From NCBI RefSeq assembly GCF_017939705.1, contig NZ_JAGKSQ010000001.1, positions 558,001-622,000 on the forward strand: a stretch of DNA of 64,000 nucleotides, read 5' to 3'. The notes beneath the pieces are model-generated. The model had not been told where the DNA came from and made no database searches. It saw only the letters and a list, made by a program, of their open reading frames with translations. Made by a program: the position numbers and the translations under genes. The DNA comes from Halalkalibacter suaedae (GTDB taxonomy: Bacteria > Bacillota > Bacilli > Bacillales > Bacillaceae_D). This document shows, one piece after another, positions 7,483 through 15,713 of this stretch; position 1 is the stretch's first letter, and the number at the start of each line of letters is the position of its first letter.

Positions 7483-8712
7483 TTAATTGTTAACTAAAAT
7501 GGACAAATATGCCAATGTCATCATATCTTTTTCTTTCAACAAATTAATTATACTATCATAATATTTCGGGTCATGTTCAAAGGTTTTTGATAATGACTGT
7601 ACAAGCTTAATAACCATTTCTATAGTGATTTCGTTTCGATGACTCGCCATTCCCACTAAGTGTATCTTTATTAGAGCATAGTTTATTATCATAATTGAAT
7701 AACTATCAAATGGAGAATCACCATTTATCGGCATACAATCTTTAAATACATAATTTACAAGAAGGTTTTCTATTATATATTCATTCTCTTTCATGAAAGG
7801 CAAATAATATTTTTCATATGAATTTTCATATAGTTTCTGAGTATCTTCATCGGAACTAATATCTTCAATTTTCAAACCAGCAATCATGTCTTTTAAACAT
7901 TCTAGGTATCTTTTAGAAGTAACTGTTTGGTTTAAACCTAATATTACTAGCTCTTTACATAATCGAAGGTGTATATCTTTTCTTTTGGATATTTCCGTAA
8001 AAGCACCAAGAAATGTTTCATCCTCTACGCACTTCAAATATTCACCTAAAATATTAGGTATATCCTTCAGATTATTCTTATTTATACATTCCTGAAGCTC
8101 ATTATAAAATAAGCCTAGGATTAGGAGTCTCTCTTCAAGAGTATATCTCCTATCTTGGAGGATAGAGATAGTTATATATCTATACTCATTAAAATAGTCC
8201 TTCCAATCTTTAATCTCTCCCTTAAACTCGGGCAATAGACTTACAAGGCTTCTAATTTTCAATTCTTGAAAACCCTGCTCAAATTTAATCCCATCCTTGT
8301 TTAATAAAATTAATCTTGTAGCTTCAGGACATGATACAGTTAAACTTTGTTCGAATATTTGATTAACTATTCTATTTTTTCTTGGATATATAGCACATGT
8401 ATTGCTTAAGTAATCTTCACCTAAATTATTATAGATATCACACAATCCTTCCCTACTTAAAAAAGAACAGTTTCCTTGATTCATTTTCATTTTTGCAGCA
8501 TTAGTATTAGTAGGATTAGAGCGATTCTTAACGAGATTGTCCTTAAATCTAGACTTCATAGTAGGCTGTTTTACTTTTTTATATTTATTATACGTTTCTT
8601 TATCAATATTCACCGTCCAACCTGCACAGCATGTGTCTTCACATGCTGAACCAATACAGGAAAAAGATTTTATATATTCAGGAATTAGTGCTTCAACTAA
8701 TCTAGTAGTCAT
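7483..8712 (-). CDS. fliB: FliB-family flagellin lysine-N-methylase
   Basis: The 409-residue protein belongs to the FliB family, whose Salmonella member methylates flagellin lysines. It begins with a cysteine cluster (Cys19, Cys24, Cys28, Cys29 in SFSCIGSACEDTCCAGW) and has a second set in NCSFLSREGLCDIYNNLGED then SNTCAIYPRK and a later SCPE, as in YkgJ/FliB-type metal-binding proteins. It lies directly downstream of hag and upstream of flaG, so flagellin is the obvious substrate. The coding sequence is noticeably more AT-rich than the neighbouring flagellar genes, which hints at separate acquisition. B. subtilis lacks it at this position as far as I know. An inverted repeat lies just upstream. 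Confidence 0.85.
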   Translation of the reverse strand: MTTRLVEALIPEYIKSFSCIGSACEDTCCAGWTVNIDKETYNKYKKVKQPTMKSRFKDNLVKNRSNPTNTNAAKMKMNQGNCSFLSREGLCDIYNNLGEDYLSNTCAIYPRKNRIVNQIFEQSLTVSCPEATRLILLNKDGIKFEQGFQELKIRSLVSLLPEFKGEIKDWKDYFNEYRYITISILQDRRYTLEERLLILGLFYNELQECINKNNLKDIPNILGEYLKCVEDETFLGAFTEISKRKDIHLRLCKELVILGLNQTVTSKRYLECLKDMIAGLKIEDISSDEDTQKLYENSYEKYYLPFMKENEYIIENLLVNYVFKDCMPINGDSPFDSYSIMIINYALIKIHLVGMASHRNEITIEMVIKLVQSLSKTFEHDPKYYDSIINLLKEKDMMTLAYLSILVNN

Positions 8713-8746
8713 TTTTAATACTCCTTTTTGAATTAATACTTATAAA

Positions 8747-8775
8747 TAGGAAACTAAGTTCTAGTTAATTTCCTA
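8747..8775. promoter_or_regulatory. Inverted repeat upstream of fliB
   Basis: TAGGAAACTAA (8747-8757) and TTAATTTCCTA (8765-8775) pair at 10 of 11 positions around a 7-bp spacer, 35 bp before the fliB start. It could be an operator or an mRNA hairpin; no T run follows it on the minus strand. Confidence 0.4.
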
Positions 8776-8800
8776 TACATAAATATTAAGGATTTTTAAA

Positions 8801-8835
8801 AAAAGAAAAGGAATGAAAACCATTCCTTTTCTTTT
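8801..8835. terminator. Terminator of hag
   Basis: A perfect 15-bp stem (8801-8815 with 8821-8835, core AAAAGGAATG) with loop AAAAC, eight bases after the hag stop. The arms begin and end in A/T runs. Confidence 0.9.
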
Positions 8836-8842
8836 AAATATA

Positions 8843-9670
8843 TTAACGTAATAATTGTAATACAGATTGTGGTTGTTGGTTAGCTTGTGCAAGCATTGCT
8901 TGTGAAGCTTGATTAAGAATATTATTCTTAGTAAAGTTCATCATTTCTTTAGCCATGTCTACATCCCTGATACGAGACTCTGCAGCTTGGATATTTTCCG
9001 AAGCATTATCAAGATTCTTAATAGTATGCTCTAAACGATTTTGTAATGAACCAAGATACGAACGTCCTGCAGAAACTGTTTCTAGTGCAGTTTGAACTGT
9101 TGTAATTGCAGTGTCAGCTCCGGCTTGTGTTGAGATGTCTGCAGCAGCAACTAAACCTTGTTGTGTAGTTAAATTAACACCTTCCGTAGTAAAGTTAATA
9201 TCGATTGTTTGTCCAGCATCTGCACCAACATGGATCTTCCCTTTGCCATCTTCAGAACCATCTAATAATTTCTTTTGGTTGAACGTTGTATTATCTTTAA
9301 TACGTCCAATTTCCTCAGAAAGTTGATCAAATTCTGCTTTTAATTGTGTACGGTCTGCATCTAGATTAGTATCATTGGCAGATTGCACAGCAAGTTCACG
9401 TTGACGTTGAAGAATTGCATGAACTTCATTTAACGCACCCTCACCTGTTTGAATCATTGAGATACCATCTTGTGCGTTTTTAGAAGCCATATCTAATCCA
9501 CGAATCTGACCACGCATTTTTTCAGAGATTGCTAATCCTGCAGCATCATCGCCCGCACGGTTAATACGAAGACCAGAAGATAACTTCTCCATTGATTTAC
9601 CCGCATTGTTAAGGTTAATACCCATTTGACGTTGAGAGTTCATTGCATTCATGTTATTGTTGATAATCAT
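8843..9670 (-). CDS. hag: Flagellin
   Basis: The 275-residue protein starts MIINNNMNAMNSQRQMGINL and ends ANQQPQSVLQLLR, the conserved D0/D1 ends of Bacillus flagellins, with a short central part (about 140-200) in place of large D2/D3 domains. The start is the ATG at 9670 behind AAGGAGG; a longer open frame to 9772 covers the leader and is not coding. Expression should depend on the sigma-D promoter at 9792-9818 and on CsrA binding in the leader. Lysines in the central region are candidate targets for the adjacent FliB. Confidence 0.97.
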   Translation of the reverse strand: MIINNNMNAMNSQRQMGINLNNAGKSMEKLSSGLRINRAGDDAAGLAISEKMRGQIRGLDMASKNAQDGISMIQTGEGALNEVHAILQRQRELAVQSANDTNLDADRTQLKAEFDQLSEEIGRIKDNTTFNQKKLLDGSEDGKGKIHVGADAGQTIDINFTTEGVNLTTQQGLVAAADISTQAGADTAITTVQTALETVSAGRSYLGSLQNRLEHTIKNLDNASENIQAAESRIRDVDMAKEMMNFTKNNILNQASQAMLAQANQQPQSVLQLLR

Positions 9671-9676
9671 TATAAT

Positions 9677-9721
9677 TTCCTCCTTGAAATTGGATCCGCC
9701 CACATCCTTGTGGTTGGATGT
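9677..9721 (-). promoter_or_regulatory. hag leader with probable CsrA-binding sites
   Basis: On the mRNA a hairpin ACATCC/GGATGT (9702-9721) presents AAGGATG, and a second GGA motif, TCAAGGAGGA, is the Shine-Dalgarno itself (9677-9688). A hairpin GGA plus one over the ribosome site is the known arrangement by which CsrA represses hag in B. subtilis. csrA and fliW are the adjacent genes. Confidence 0.65.
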
Positions 9722-9791
9722 TCTATTAGATTTTGGAGCATTTAGCTTGATGATGTCGGCCGCCATCTTCATTGCTTCCTGCTTATTATAT

Positions 9792-9818
9792 ATATCGGTT
9801 GTCGTTTCTTGAAGTTTA
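9792..9818 (-). promoter_or_regulatory. Sigma-D promoter of hag
   Basis: Minus strand TAAA (9815-9818), N15, ACCGATAT (9792-9799), followed by a TATATA stretch. Leader length to the ATG is roughly 115 bases. Confidence 0.88.
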
Positions 9819-9870
9819 GTGTTTTATAATAGTTTTTTAGTTTTTTTTAAAACTATTTTCTTCCAATAAA

Positions 9871-9907
9871 AAAATAACTCTTAATATCATCTAATAAGAG
9901 TTATTTT
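9871..9907 (-). terminator. Terminator of fliW-csrA
   Basis: A 13-bp perfect stem AAAATAACTCTTA (9871-9883) with 9895-9907; the minus-strand transcript continues with a T-rich tail. Confidence 0.88.
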
Positions 9908-9939
9908 GTGCTGTTGATATTGCCTAATTATAGGTATCT

Positions 9940-10161
9940 CTAGGTCTTCTTATATCCCTTTAGGGCATCAAGGGATACTGTTTTTGCGGCTGCGTTATTC
10001 TCTTCCTGAATCGCTGCATATACTTCCATCCGATGTATGTCAATATTTCTCGGGGCCTCTATTCCAAGTTTTACTTGGTCACCGTCGACAGAAAGTATTT
10101 TAATTTCTATCTCGTCACCAATTTTAAGAGCCTCATTTAATTTTCGGGTTAGGACAAGCAT
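9940..10161 (-). CDS. csrA: Carbon storage regulator CsrA
   Basis: The 73-residue protein begins [20 protein letters not shown] and contains [22 protein letters not shown], which is the complete CsrA core with the RNA-contacting start and the Arg of IHR(M)EVY. CsrA dimers bind GGA motifs in hairpin loops; here the hag leader is the expected target. The stop is followed by a terminator, and fliW lies one base upstream, so antagonist and regulator are made together. Confidence 0.97.
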   Translation of the reverse strand: MLVLTRKLNEALKIGDEIEIKILSVDGDQVKLGIEAPRNIDIHRMEVYAAIQEENNAAAKTVSLDALKGYKKT

Positions 10162-10162
10162 T

Positions 10163-10615
10163 TTACTTTTCCTCCTTCCCTATTGTAACTGCCTCTTTGA
10201 AAATAAGATGCTTTGTTTTGTATTCACTATCACTGAGAAGGATTTGTTTTGCTTTTTGGTTTGAAATATTAATGACAATTGGTCCTTGTAGATTCGCTGT
10301 TGTCTCAACAAACGGTTCCTTTACTGTCAACATGACATATGTTGCAACATCCTCTTGTTTGTTTATATCGAGTGCTTCAATAGTAGAATCAGATAGCTTC
10401 ACTTGATAGTTCACTACAAAGTCAAATGGGTTAACAAGAATGAAGGCAATCTCAACACTTGTCGTTGACTGTAAAACAAAGAAAGGCGTGTCCTGATCAA
10501 ATGGATGAAGAATAAACGACGTTTCTTCCTCAAAAGCCGGCAAGCCCTGTTCAAATGTAAGTACATCCTTTTCCTCTATATTAATTGTTCCAGCATACTT
10601 CGTCTCTATTTTCAT
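10163..10615 (-). CDS. fliW: Flagellar assembly factor FliW, CsrA antagonist
   Basis: The 150-residue protein has the FliW segments [42 protein letters not shown] and [17 protein letters not shown]. FliW binds either CsrA, freeing hag translation, or unassembled flagellin, so it couples flagellin synthesis to export. The ATG at 10615 follows AAAGGTG. It begins after the terminator of the flgM-yviE operon, so fliW-csrA probably has its own promoter in 10616-10670; a TTGAAA is present there but no clear -10 partner. Confidence 0.95.
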   Translation of the reverse strand: MKIETKYAGTINIEEKDVLTFEQGLPAFEEETSFILHPFDQDTPFFVLQSTTSVEIAFILVNPFDFVVNYQVKLSDSTIEALDINKQEDVATYVMLTVKEPFVETTANLQGPIVINISNQKAKQILLSDSEYKTKHLIFKEAVTIGKEEK

Positions 10616-10670
10616 AATTTCACCTTTTCCTTCTTATCTTGTCTAAAATTATTTTGATTTTCAATACAAA

Positions 10671-10704
10671 AAAGTCCGTTATGAGTTCTATCATAACGGA
10701 CTTT
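10671..10704 (-). terminator. Terminator of the flgM-flgN-flgK-flgL-yviE operon
   Basis: Perfect 14-bp stem AAAGTCCGTTATGA (10671-10684) with 10691-10704, loop of six, then TTTTTT on the minus strand. Confidence 0.9.
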
Positions 10705-10774
10705 CATTGTTAGAAGCAAATAGGTCACTAAAAAAGCACGTTCTACTCTTTTTTTGTGAGTAAACTCTCTCTTA

Positions 10775-11356
10775 TTACAACCCCTTATTCACATTGACCC
10801 CTACAGCCTCAAACGAAATCTGATTTTTCTGTGCTACATACACATCTGCCTGCCATTTCGGAATATGAATATCAGGGCTTCTTGGAGTGACTTGAATATT
10901 AGGTTCACTTTTTTGAACATTAATATTTACTTCACTCGGCTGATAGTTGAACTTCACTCTCGACATGTTTTTTGGCATGTATTCTAGTGTTAGTTGTTTT
11001 TCAGGCTTTTGACTATTTTGTTTAGCGAGTTGCGGTATCGCTTCTCCGCCATTTTCAATTCTCATCAGCTGATTCGTTTGCTGGGCGGTTTTCGCGATGT
11101 ATTGATAGACGGTATTTTTGCTATCATTTAAAAACTCTTTACTTAACCGCAAAGGTGTTTTTAAATTCGCATCAGCAAATGCCTCTCTTTGATCAATCGT
11201 AAGCTTCGAGTCAGAGGTGCTAATCTTCATTAACCCAGTATGCTCTTGACTAATCTGCATATCCGCATGATGCTGATTAATCTGAATCGGTTGGCGATTA
11301 GATTGTAAGTTAATTTTAGCGTGTGTTTGCTGTATTTGAATTGATGGCAGTTGCAT
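10775..11356 (-). CDS. yviE: YviE-like protein (DUF6470 family)
   Basis: The 193-residue protein lies between flgL and fliW, where B. subtilis has yviE. It is rich in repeats of the type IQQTHAKINLQ, IQINQHHADMQI and VNINVQKSEPNIQVTP, i.e. short alternating beta-like units at both ends. No catalytic motif is visible and its role is unknown, though strict linkage to hook-associated genes suggests a flagellar function. The ATG at 11356 is preceded by AAAGGGTGA; one in-frame TTG lies just before it. Confidence 0.8.
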   Translation of the reverse strand: MQLPSIQIQQTHAKINLQSNRQPIQINQHHADMQISQEHTGLMKISTSDSKLTIDQREAFADANLKTPLRLSKEFLNDSKNTVYQYIAKTAQQTNQLMRIENGGEAIPQLAKQNSQKPEKQLTLEYMPKNMSRVKFNYQPSEVNINVQKSEPNIQVTPRSPDIHIPKWQADVYVAQKNQISFEAVGVNVNKGL

Positions 11357-11369
11357 CAATAATCACCCT

Positions 11370-12518
11370 TTAACGTAGGAAATCCATTAATGTTGGCTGA
11401 ATAATTCTTGCACCAGAAGCAAGTGCCGCACGGTGGACGCTTTCTTGTGTTGTTAGATCAATAATAACCTGTTCCATATCAGCGTCTTCATTATCAGACA
11501 TGATTCGTTTTGCTGTAACTTCTTGTCCCATTAGACGATTTTCCATCATTTCAATACGGTTGACTCTTGCTCCAAGTTCAGCACGTTCAGATACAAATTG
11601 GTTGATATGTCCAAACATATTATCAATATACCCTGTTAATTCAGGTCCCTTAACATTTCCATCTTCAAGTGCTTTTTCTAAGCGGATAATGTCACCGAAA
11701 AGAGCATTGCTGAACACATTCGCTGGATTAACGTTAACTGGAACCGTCACACCCTTCATCAACTCTATTTCAACGTTTTGAGTATTAATTGAAATTGAAT
11801 CACGATTTGCAACAACGACATCATTTGTACGAAGGGTTTCCTCTACTCTTGGAGCTGTAGGGTCTTCCATATTTGGTTTAGAGAACACAGCCTGTTGACC
11901 ATCAGCTGAGACGGTTAGTTGATTATCAGCATTTGAAATGTCCTCAAAAATCTGTACGCCTTCAGCCGTTGTTTCTGAATGTCTAAATGTCTTTCCATTA
12001 TAGACAAGATCAACTGAGTCAGGGTTTGCAATTGAACCGTTCGTTAAATCAGTAATTGAATAGTTCATTTTCTCCATATCAATGACTGGAGCTGTTGTTG
12101 TATTTGTACCATTAAAAATATATTTATTGCTATTTTTCGTATTAGCTAAAGATTGTAGATGTTCTCTAAGCTGCTTAACCTCTTTAGAGATATTAGCTCG
12201 TTCTGTTTCATTGTACGTATCATTTGATGCTTGTGTCGCAAGCTCACGGATTCGTTGGAGTACCTGTGTCCCTTGGTCAAGTGCCTCATCAGCTGTTTCT
12301 AACCAGTTATACACTTCACCTAAGTTTCTCTTGAATTGATCAACTTCTAGTACCTGCGTTCGGTAACGCATTCCCTTCATTGCAACAACAGGGTCCTGTG
12401 AAGCACGAGTGATTTTTTTACCTGTAGCTAGCTGATCTTGAGTCGTTGCTAATTTGCTATATCCATTACTAATATGGCTTAATGTGCTATTTGAAAGCAT
12501 TGCTTGTGTTACACGCAT
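11370..12518 (-). CDS. flgL: Flagellar hook-associated protein FlgL (HAP3)
   Basis: The 382-residue protein starts MRVTQAMLSNSTLSHISNGY and ends IDLTTQESVHRAALASGARI then IQPTLMDFLR, the flagellin-like terminal helices of FlgL. FlgL joins FlgK to the first flagellin subunits. It follows flgK by 17 bp and belongs to the flgM operon. Confidence 0.95.
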   Translation of the reverse strand: MRVTQAMLSNSTLSHISNGYSKLATTQDQLATGKKITRASQDPVVAMKGMRYRTQVLEVDQFKRNLGEVYNWLETADEALDQGTQVLQRIRELATQASNDTYNETERANISKEVKQLREHLQSLANTKNSNKYIFNGTNTTTAPVIDMEKMNYSITDLTNGSIANPDSVDLVYNGKTFRHSETTAEGVQIFEDISNADNQLTVSADGQQAVFSKPNMEDPTAPRVEETLRTNDVVVANRDSISINTQNVEIELMKGVTVPVNVNPANVFSNALFGDIIRLEKALEDGNVKGPELTGYIDNMFGHINQFVSERAELGARVNRIEMMENRLMGQEVTAKRIMSDNEDADMEQVIIDLTTQESVHRAALASGARIIQPTLMDFLR

Positions 12519-12535
12519 GATCTCACCTACTCCTT

Positions 12536-14308
12536 TTATCTACCGACAACACCCATGTTGTTTATAATACGATCGAGCATTTCATCAACCATTGTAATAT
12601 TTCTTGCTGCAGCGTTATACGCGTGTTGGTATTGAATCATCATCGTCATTTCTTCATCAACTGACACATTGCTGACTGATTGTCTTCGGAAATCAATGCT
12701 TTCCTTTAACGCTTCTGAACTATTCGTCATTCTTAATGCTTCCTGAGTATTAACCGCCATATCACCGATAACCCCTTGATAATAGCTACTAATTGTTCCA
12801 GTATCGTTATTAAATTGTAACGAAGTATCCTTGATATCTGCGAGTCTCTTGGCATTCGAGCCATCCCCAGAAAAGGCTGCCCAGTTGCCATTTATGAAAT
12901 TCACCTTATAGTCAGGATTAGCGGGATCTGACTCGTTAAGAAATGCTTGAATCTGAGCATAATCCCTTGGTGATGCTGCGAGTAAGTCTTTGTATTCTTG
13001 CTTTTTTTCTTCTGAAACAATTTGATCGATACTTACGCCAGCTGCAGCGATATTATCAAGACTTGCTCGAACTGTTGCATCAAGCTTGATTGCCTTTGCT
13101 GCTCCTACACCGGCCGTCACTGCTGATAAATCGAATAGGTCCCCACCGATTTTTACTTCACCGTTACTATTAGGTAATGTAAATCCGATATTATGGACAT
13201 TGTTCATTTCAGTTGCAAATACTTCAGCAATGCCATTTAACTCTTTTAAAATATCAGGGAATACACCTTTAACTTGATTACTAGCATCTAGATAGCCATG
13301 TGCCTCAACTAATGCCTTCATCTCACCTCTAGGCATTTTTTCAAGATCAATTGTATATTCATTAACTTGATTTGTCGTGTTCCCGTTTGCGTCAACAACA
13401 ACAGTTGGCTCTGAATCAACAAAAGCGAATTTATTAACAGCCGTTTGGTCATTAGCAAATTCCATCGAAAGTTCTTTATAAGCTGCAGCACCTGTACCAT
13501 CAACTAGCTTAAGTGGCTGACCAGTTAACTGGTTCATATATGGTTGTCCTGCATCATCAATTAGTGTCACAGTAACTGCACCCTCAGCAGATGGATTAGC
13601 ATTTCCACCACTTTTCTCGCGATCTGCTTTTATATTGATAATTCGAGAGAGTTGCCCAAGTATTGAGTCCTGTTGATCATACAAGTCATTCGTGACATAG
13701 CCATTTGGTTCAACTGCTCGTACTTGAGCATTAATGCTGTCTAATTGGCTTAATAATGAGTTAACCTCTGCATTTGTTACGTTAATCTCATTTTTATAAT
13801 CATTTTGAATCGTTGCTAGTGAGTCGTGCATATAGTTAAATGTTTCTGCAACAGCAACGGCCCGTTGACGGACAACCGAGCGTGCACCCGAGTCTTCAGG
13901 GTCAACTGTCAAATCTTGAAGTGATGTCCAGAAGAGATTGATTTGGTTATTCAAGCCTTCCTCTGATGGCTCATTCAAAATATCCTCCATTTTCTCAAGA
14001 GAGACGTGCCTTGAATCCCAGTAGGCCTGCTTATTATTTTCATTACGATACTGAATATCTAAAAACTGGTCACGAACACGTTGGATGGAGTCTGCCTTAA
14101 CACCTGTTCCAATTTGTCCTGGCATTTTCGGGGCATTTAAACCAACGCCTGGATATGGCTCTGTTGTTTTGAAGTTTACTCGTTGACGAGAGTAGCCTTC
14201 TGTATTCGCATTCGCGATATTATGTCCTGTTGTATGCAAAGCAGACTGCTGTGTCATCATCGCACGTCTTGCTGTCTCTAAACCATGGAACGTTGATTGC
14301 ATGTCCAT
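12536..14308 (-). CDS. flgK: Flagellar hook-associated protein FlgK (HAP1)
   Basis: The 590-residue protein shows STFHGLETARRAMMTQQSAL and HNIANANTEGYSRQRV, the rod/hook N-terminal motif, and ends EMTMMIQYQHAYNAAARNIT plus a typical FlgK terminus. FlgK is the first of the two hook-filament junction proteins. GGAGG precedes an ATG at 14308 by three bases and an in-frame ATG at 14302 by nine; the second may be the true start. Its length is slightly greater than in B. subtilis because of a larger central domain (about 230-450). Confidence 0.96.
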   Translation of the reverse strand: MDMQSTFHGLETARRAMMTQQSALHTTGHNIANANTEGYSRQRVNFKTTEPYPGVGLNAPKMPGQIGTGVKADSIQRVRDQFLDIQYRNENNKQAYWDSRHVSLEKMEDILNEPSEEGLNNQINLFWTSLQDLTVDPEDSGARSVVRQRAVAVAETFNYMHDSLATIQNDYKNEINVTNAEVNSLLSQLDSINAQVRAVEPNGYVTNDLYDQQDSILGQLSRIINIKADREKSGGNANPSAEGAVTVTLIDDAGQPYMNQLTGQPLKLVDGTGAAAYKELSMEFANDQTAVNKFAFVDSEPTVVVDANGNTTNQVNEYTIDLEKMPRGEMKALVEAHGYLDASNQVKGVFPDILKELNGIAEVFATEMNNVHNIGFTLPNSNGEVKIGGDLFDLSAVTAGVGAAKAIKLDATVRASLDNIAAAGVSIDQIVSEEKKQEYKDLLAASPRDYAQIQAFLNESDPANPDYKVNFINGNWAAFSGDGSNAKRLADIKDTSLQFNNDTGTISSYYQGVIGDMAVNTQEALRMTNSSEALKESIDFRRQSVSNVSVDEEMTMMIQYQHAYNAAARNITMVDEMLDRIINNMGVVGR

Positions 14309-14331
14309 TTTCCTCCGCTTCTACTAGTCCT

Positions 14332-14826
14332 TTAAGCTTTTGAATCAAATAAAGAGCGACCCCGTTCAAACGGCTTGTCATCTCGATGTCTAGGACTATA
14401 GCTAATGTCCTCTTTGTGTGGCACCATCAAATCAAGGGAAAGATTAACAAAACGCAGCGATTCTTCGATTAATGATTGATTTAAATCATTGACAGTCTTT
14501 AAATTAACCGCCTGTGCAATAATCGCTTCTTGTAGCTTGGATAGCTGCTGCTGTTCTGTCTCTGTTACATAGTTCTTAATATCGCTGATCGTTGCGTTTT
14601 CTGTTGCCTCGCCCTTTTCTTGCAGAAATGTCTGAACAACTCTTGAACGAAGAACCTCAGTTGTCTCAAGCTTACGAACAAGCTTCGTTTCCTCACGAAC
14701 AAGTGCTTCAATTGAGGGCATGTCGCCACTTTTTATTTTTTCTATTTTACTTTCAGCGATTGTCAGTAATTGGTGGTGAATCTCATCAATTCGTTCTAAT
14801 AATTGAACAATGGCTTGTAGCGACAT
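14332..14826 (-). CDS. flgN: FlgN-family chaperone for FlgK and FlgL
   Basis: The 164-residue, mostly helical protein contains EALVREETKLVRKLETTEVLRS and TVNDLNQSLIEESLRFVNLS, typical of FlgN (YvyG in B. subtilis). It keeps the hook-associated proteins export-ready in the cytoplasm. AAGGAGGG precedes the ATG at 14826. Position between flgM and flgK is the usual one. Confidence 0.92.
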   Translation of the reverse strand: MSLQAIVQLLERIDEIHHQLLTIAESKIEKIKSGDMPSIEALVREETKLVRKLETTEVLRSRVVQTFLQEKGEATENATISDIKNYVTETEQQQLSKLQEAIIAQAVNLKTVNDLNQSLIEESLRFVNLSLDLMVPHKEDISYSPRHRDDKPFERGRSLFDSKA

Positions 14827-14841
14827 GTCTATCCCTCCTTT

Positions 14842-15102
14842 TTACTCATTCCAATAATCATAAAACTTTGCTGCAACTGCTTGAGCGTCAACCTTATACT
14901 CGCCTGCTTCGATCTTTTGCTTTAGGGCATCGACCTTGGCTTGACGTGCAGGATCGACCTGCGTGACTTGCTGCATCTTCAACGCTTCTGTTGAGATTTC
15001 GAGCTTGTCACTTTTCGCTTTGATATCATATGCCTTCTCAGTCTTATCCACTTGCTTCTTGTACGGATTTTGTTGAACGGAAAGATATGGATTGATTTTC
15101 AT
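14842..15102 (-). CDS. flgM: Anti-sigma-D factor FlgM
   Basis: The 86-residue protein starts MKINPYLSVQQNPYKKQ and carries LEISTEALKMQQV and VDALKQKIEAGEYKVDAQAV, the sigma-binding C-terminal FlgM motif. FlgM holds sigma-D inactive until the hook is complete. The ATG at 15102 is preceded by AGAGGTG; a GTG nine bases earlier is less likely. A sigma-D-like promoter lies at 15181-15207, giving autoregulation. Confidence 0.95.
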   Translation of the reverse strand: MKINPYLSVQQNPYKKQVDKTEKAYDIKAKSDKLEISTEALKMQQVTQVDPARQAKVDALKQKIEAGEYKVDAQAVAAKFYDYWNE

Positions 15103-15157
15103 ATTGTGCACCTCTTTCTATACGTTTTCTATTAGTGTTATTTTCTCCATTAAAAAA

Positions 15158-15191
15158 CGCACCGATACTTAGTACTATTTATATCGGCACG
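15158..15191 (-). terminator. Terminator of comFA-comFC-yvyF
   Basis: On the minus strand CGTGCCGATA (15182-15191) pairs with TATCGGTGCG (15158-15167) through two G-U pairs, then six T residues. The wobble pairs exist only in the minus-strand RNA, so it should act in that direction alone. Confidence 0.75.
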
Positions 15192-15207
15192 CTTTTATAA
15201 AATGTTA
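15181..15207 (-). promoter_or_regulatory. Sigma-D promoter of flgM, inside the upstream terminator
   Basis: Minus strand TAAC (15204-15207), N15, GCCGATAT (15181-15188): 11 of 12 matches. The -10 element is also the left arm of the comF-operon terminator. Confidence 0.75.
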
Positions 15208-15208
15208 A

Positions 15209-15637
15209 CTACTTTTTATTGAGTCGATCATTTAAAGATGAATACGCTCTAGATTTATTTTCTTCCTTTTTCTTAAGTTCATTAAAATCGTTTTCTTTCT
15301 GGATCGCTTCAAGTCCACTCGTTATATTCCCTTTACACCCACCGCATAAACGTCCTTCTTTAATCGTGTTCCCACATGATTCACATGGGTAACCTAGATT
15401 AGGAAAGCTCGTTGCTAAAATGCGGCCTTCACGAATGAATTGGTGTAGGACATCAATTGGAACTTCGGTCTTCGCATGAACTTCTTGAATCGTTGCCATT
15501 CGATTCTGTTTTTTACGCATGAATTTAGACACCGTTTCATACTGCAGCTCCTGCTCTCTATAACAATTATTACACAGCGGACGTAATGCCTTGACAAAGA
15601 TCCCTCCACATTTAGGACAATTCGCTACTTCTTGCAT
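15209..15637 (-). CDS. yvyF: YvyF-type flagellar-operon zinc-ribbon protein
   Basis: The 142-residue protein has CPKCGGIFVKALRPLCNNCY at the N-terminus and CESCGNTIKEGRLCGGC later, i.e. two zinc-ribbon pairs, with a MerR/HTH-like middle (MATIQEVHAKTEVPIDVLHQF). It corresponds to the TIGR03826 family found between comF and flgM in Bacillales. A regulatory role is often assumed but I cannot support one from sequence. The ATG at 15637 is preceded by AAAGGGTG, which itself overlaps an upstream in-frame ATG. Confidence 0.85.
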   Translation of the reverse strand: MQEVANCPKCGGIFVKALRPLCNNCYREQELQYETVSKFMRKKQNRMATIQEVHAKTEVPIDVLHQFIREGRILATSFPNLGYPCESCGNTIKEGRLCGGCKGNITSGLEAIQKENDFNELKKKEENKSRAYSSLNDRLNKK

Positions 15638-15713
15638 ATATCTGCACCCTTTCATTTGTTGTTATATATCTTAGCAAGAGGCAATCTGTCATTGTTCTAA
15701 ACAGTAGATTGAT

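Noticed and set aside
7308-7493. 61-codon plus-strand frame in the flaG-fliB gap
   Set aside because: It runs through the terminator hairpin at 7359-7400, has no ribosome site and consists of AT-driven Leu/Phe/Asn codons.
9671-9772. N-terminal extension of flagellin
   Set aside because: The extension covers the leader hairpin; the conserved MIINNNMNA start with a strong ribosome site is at 9670.
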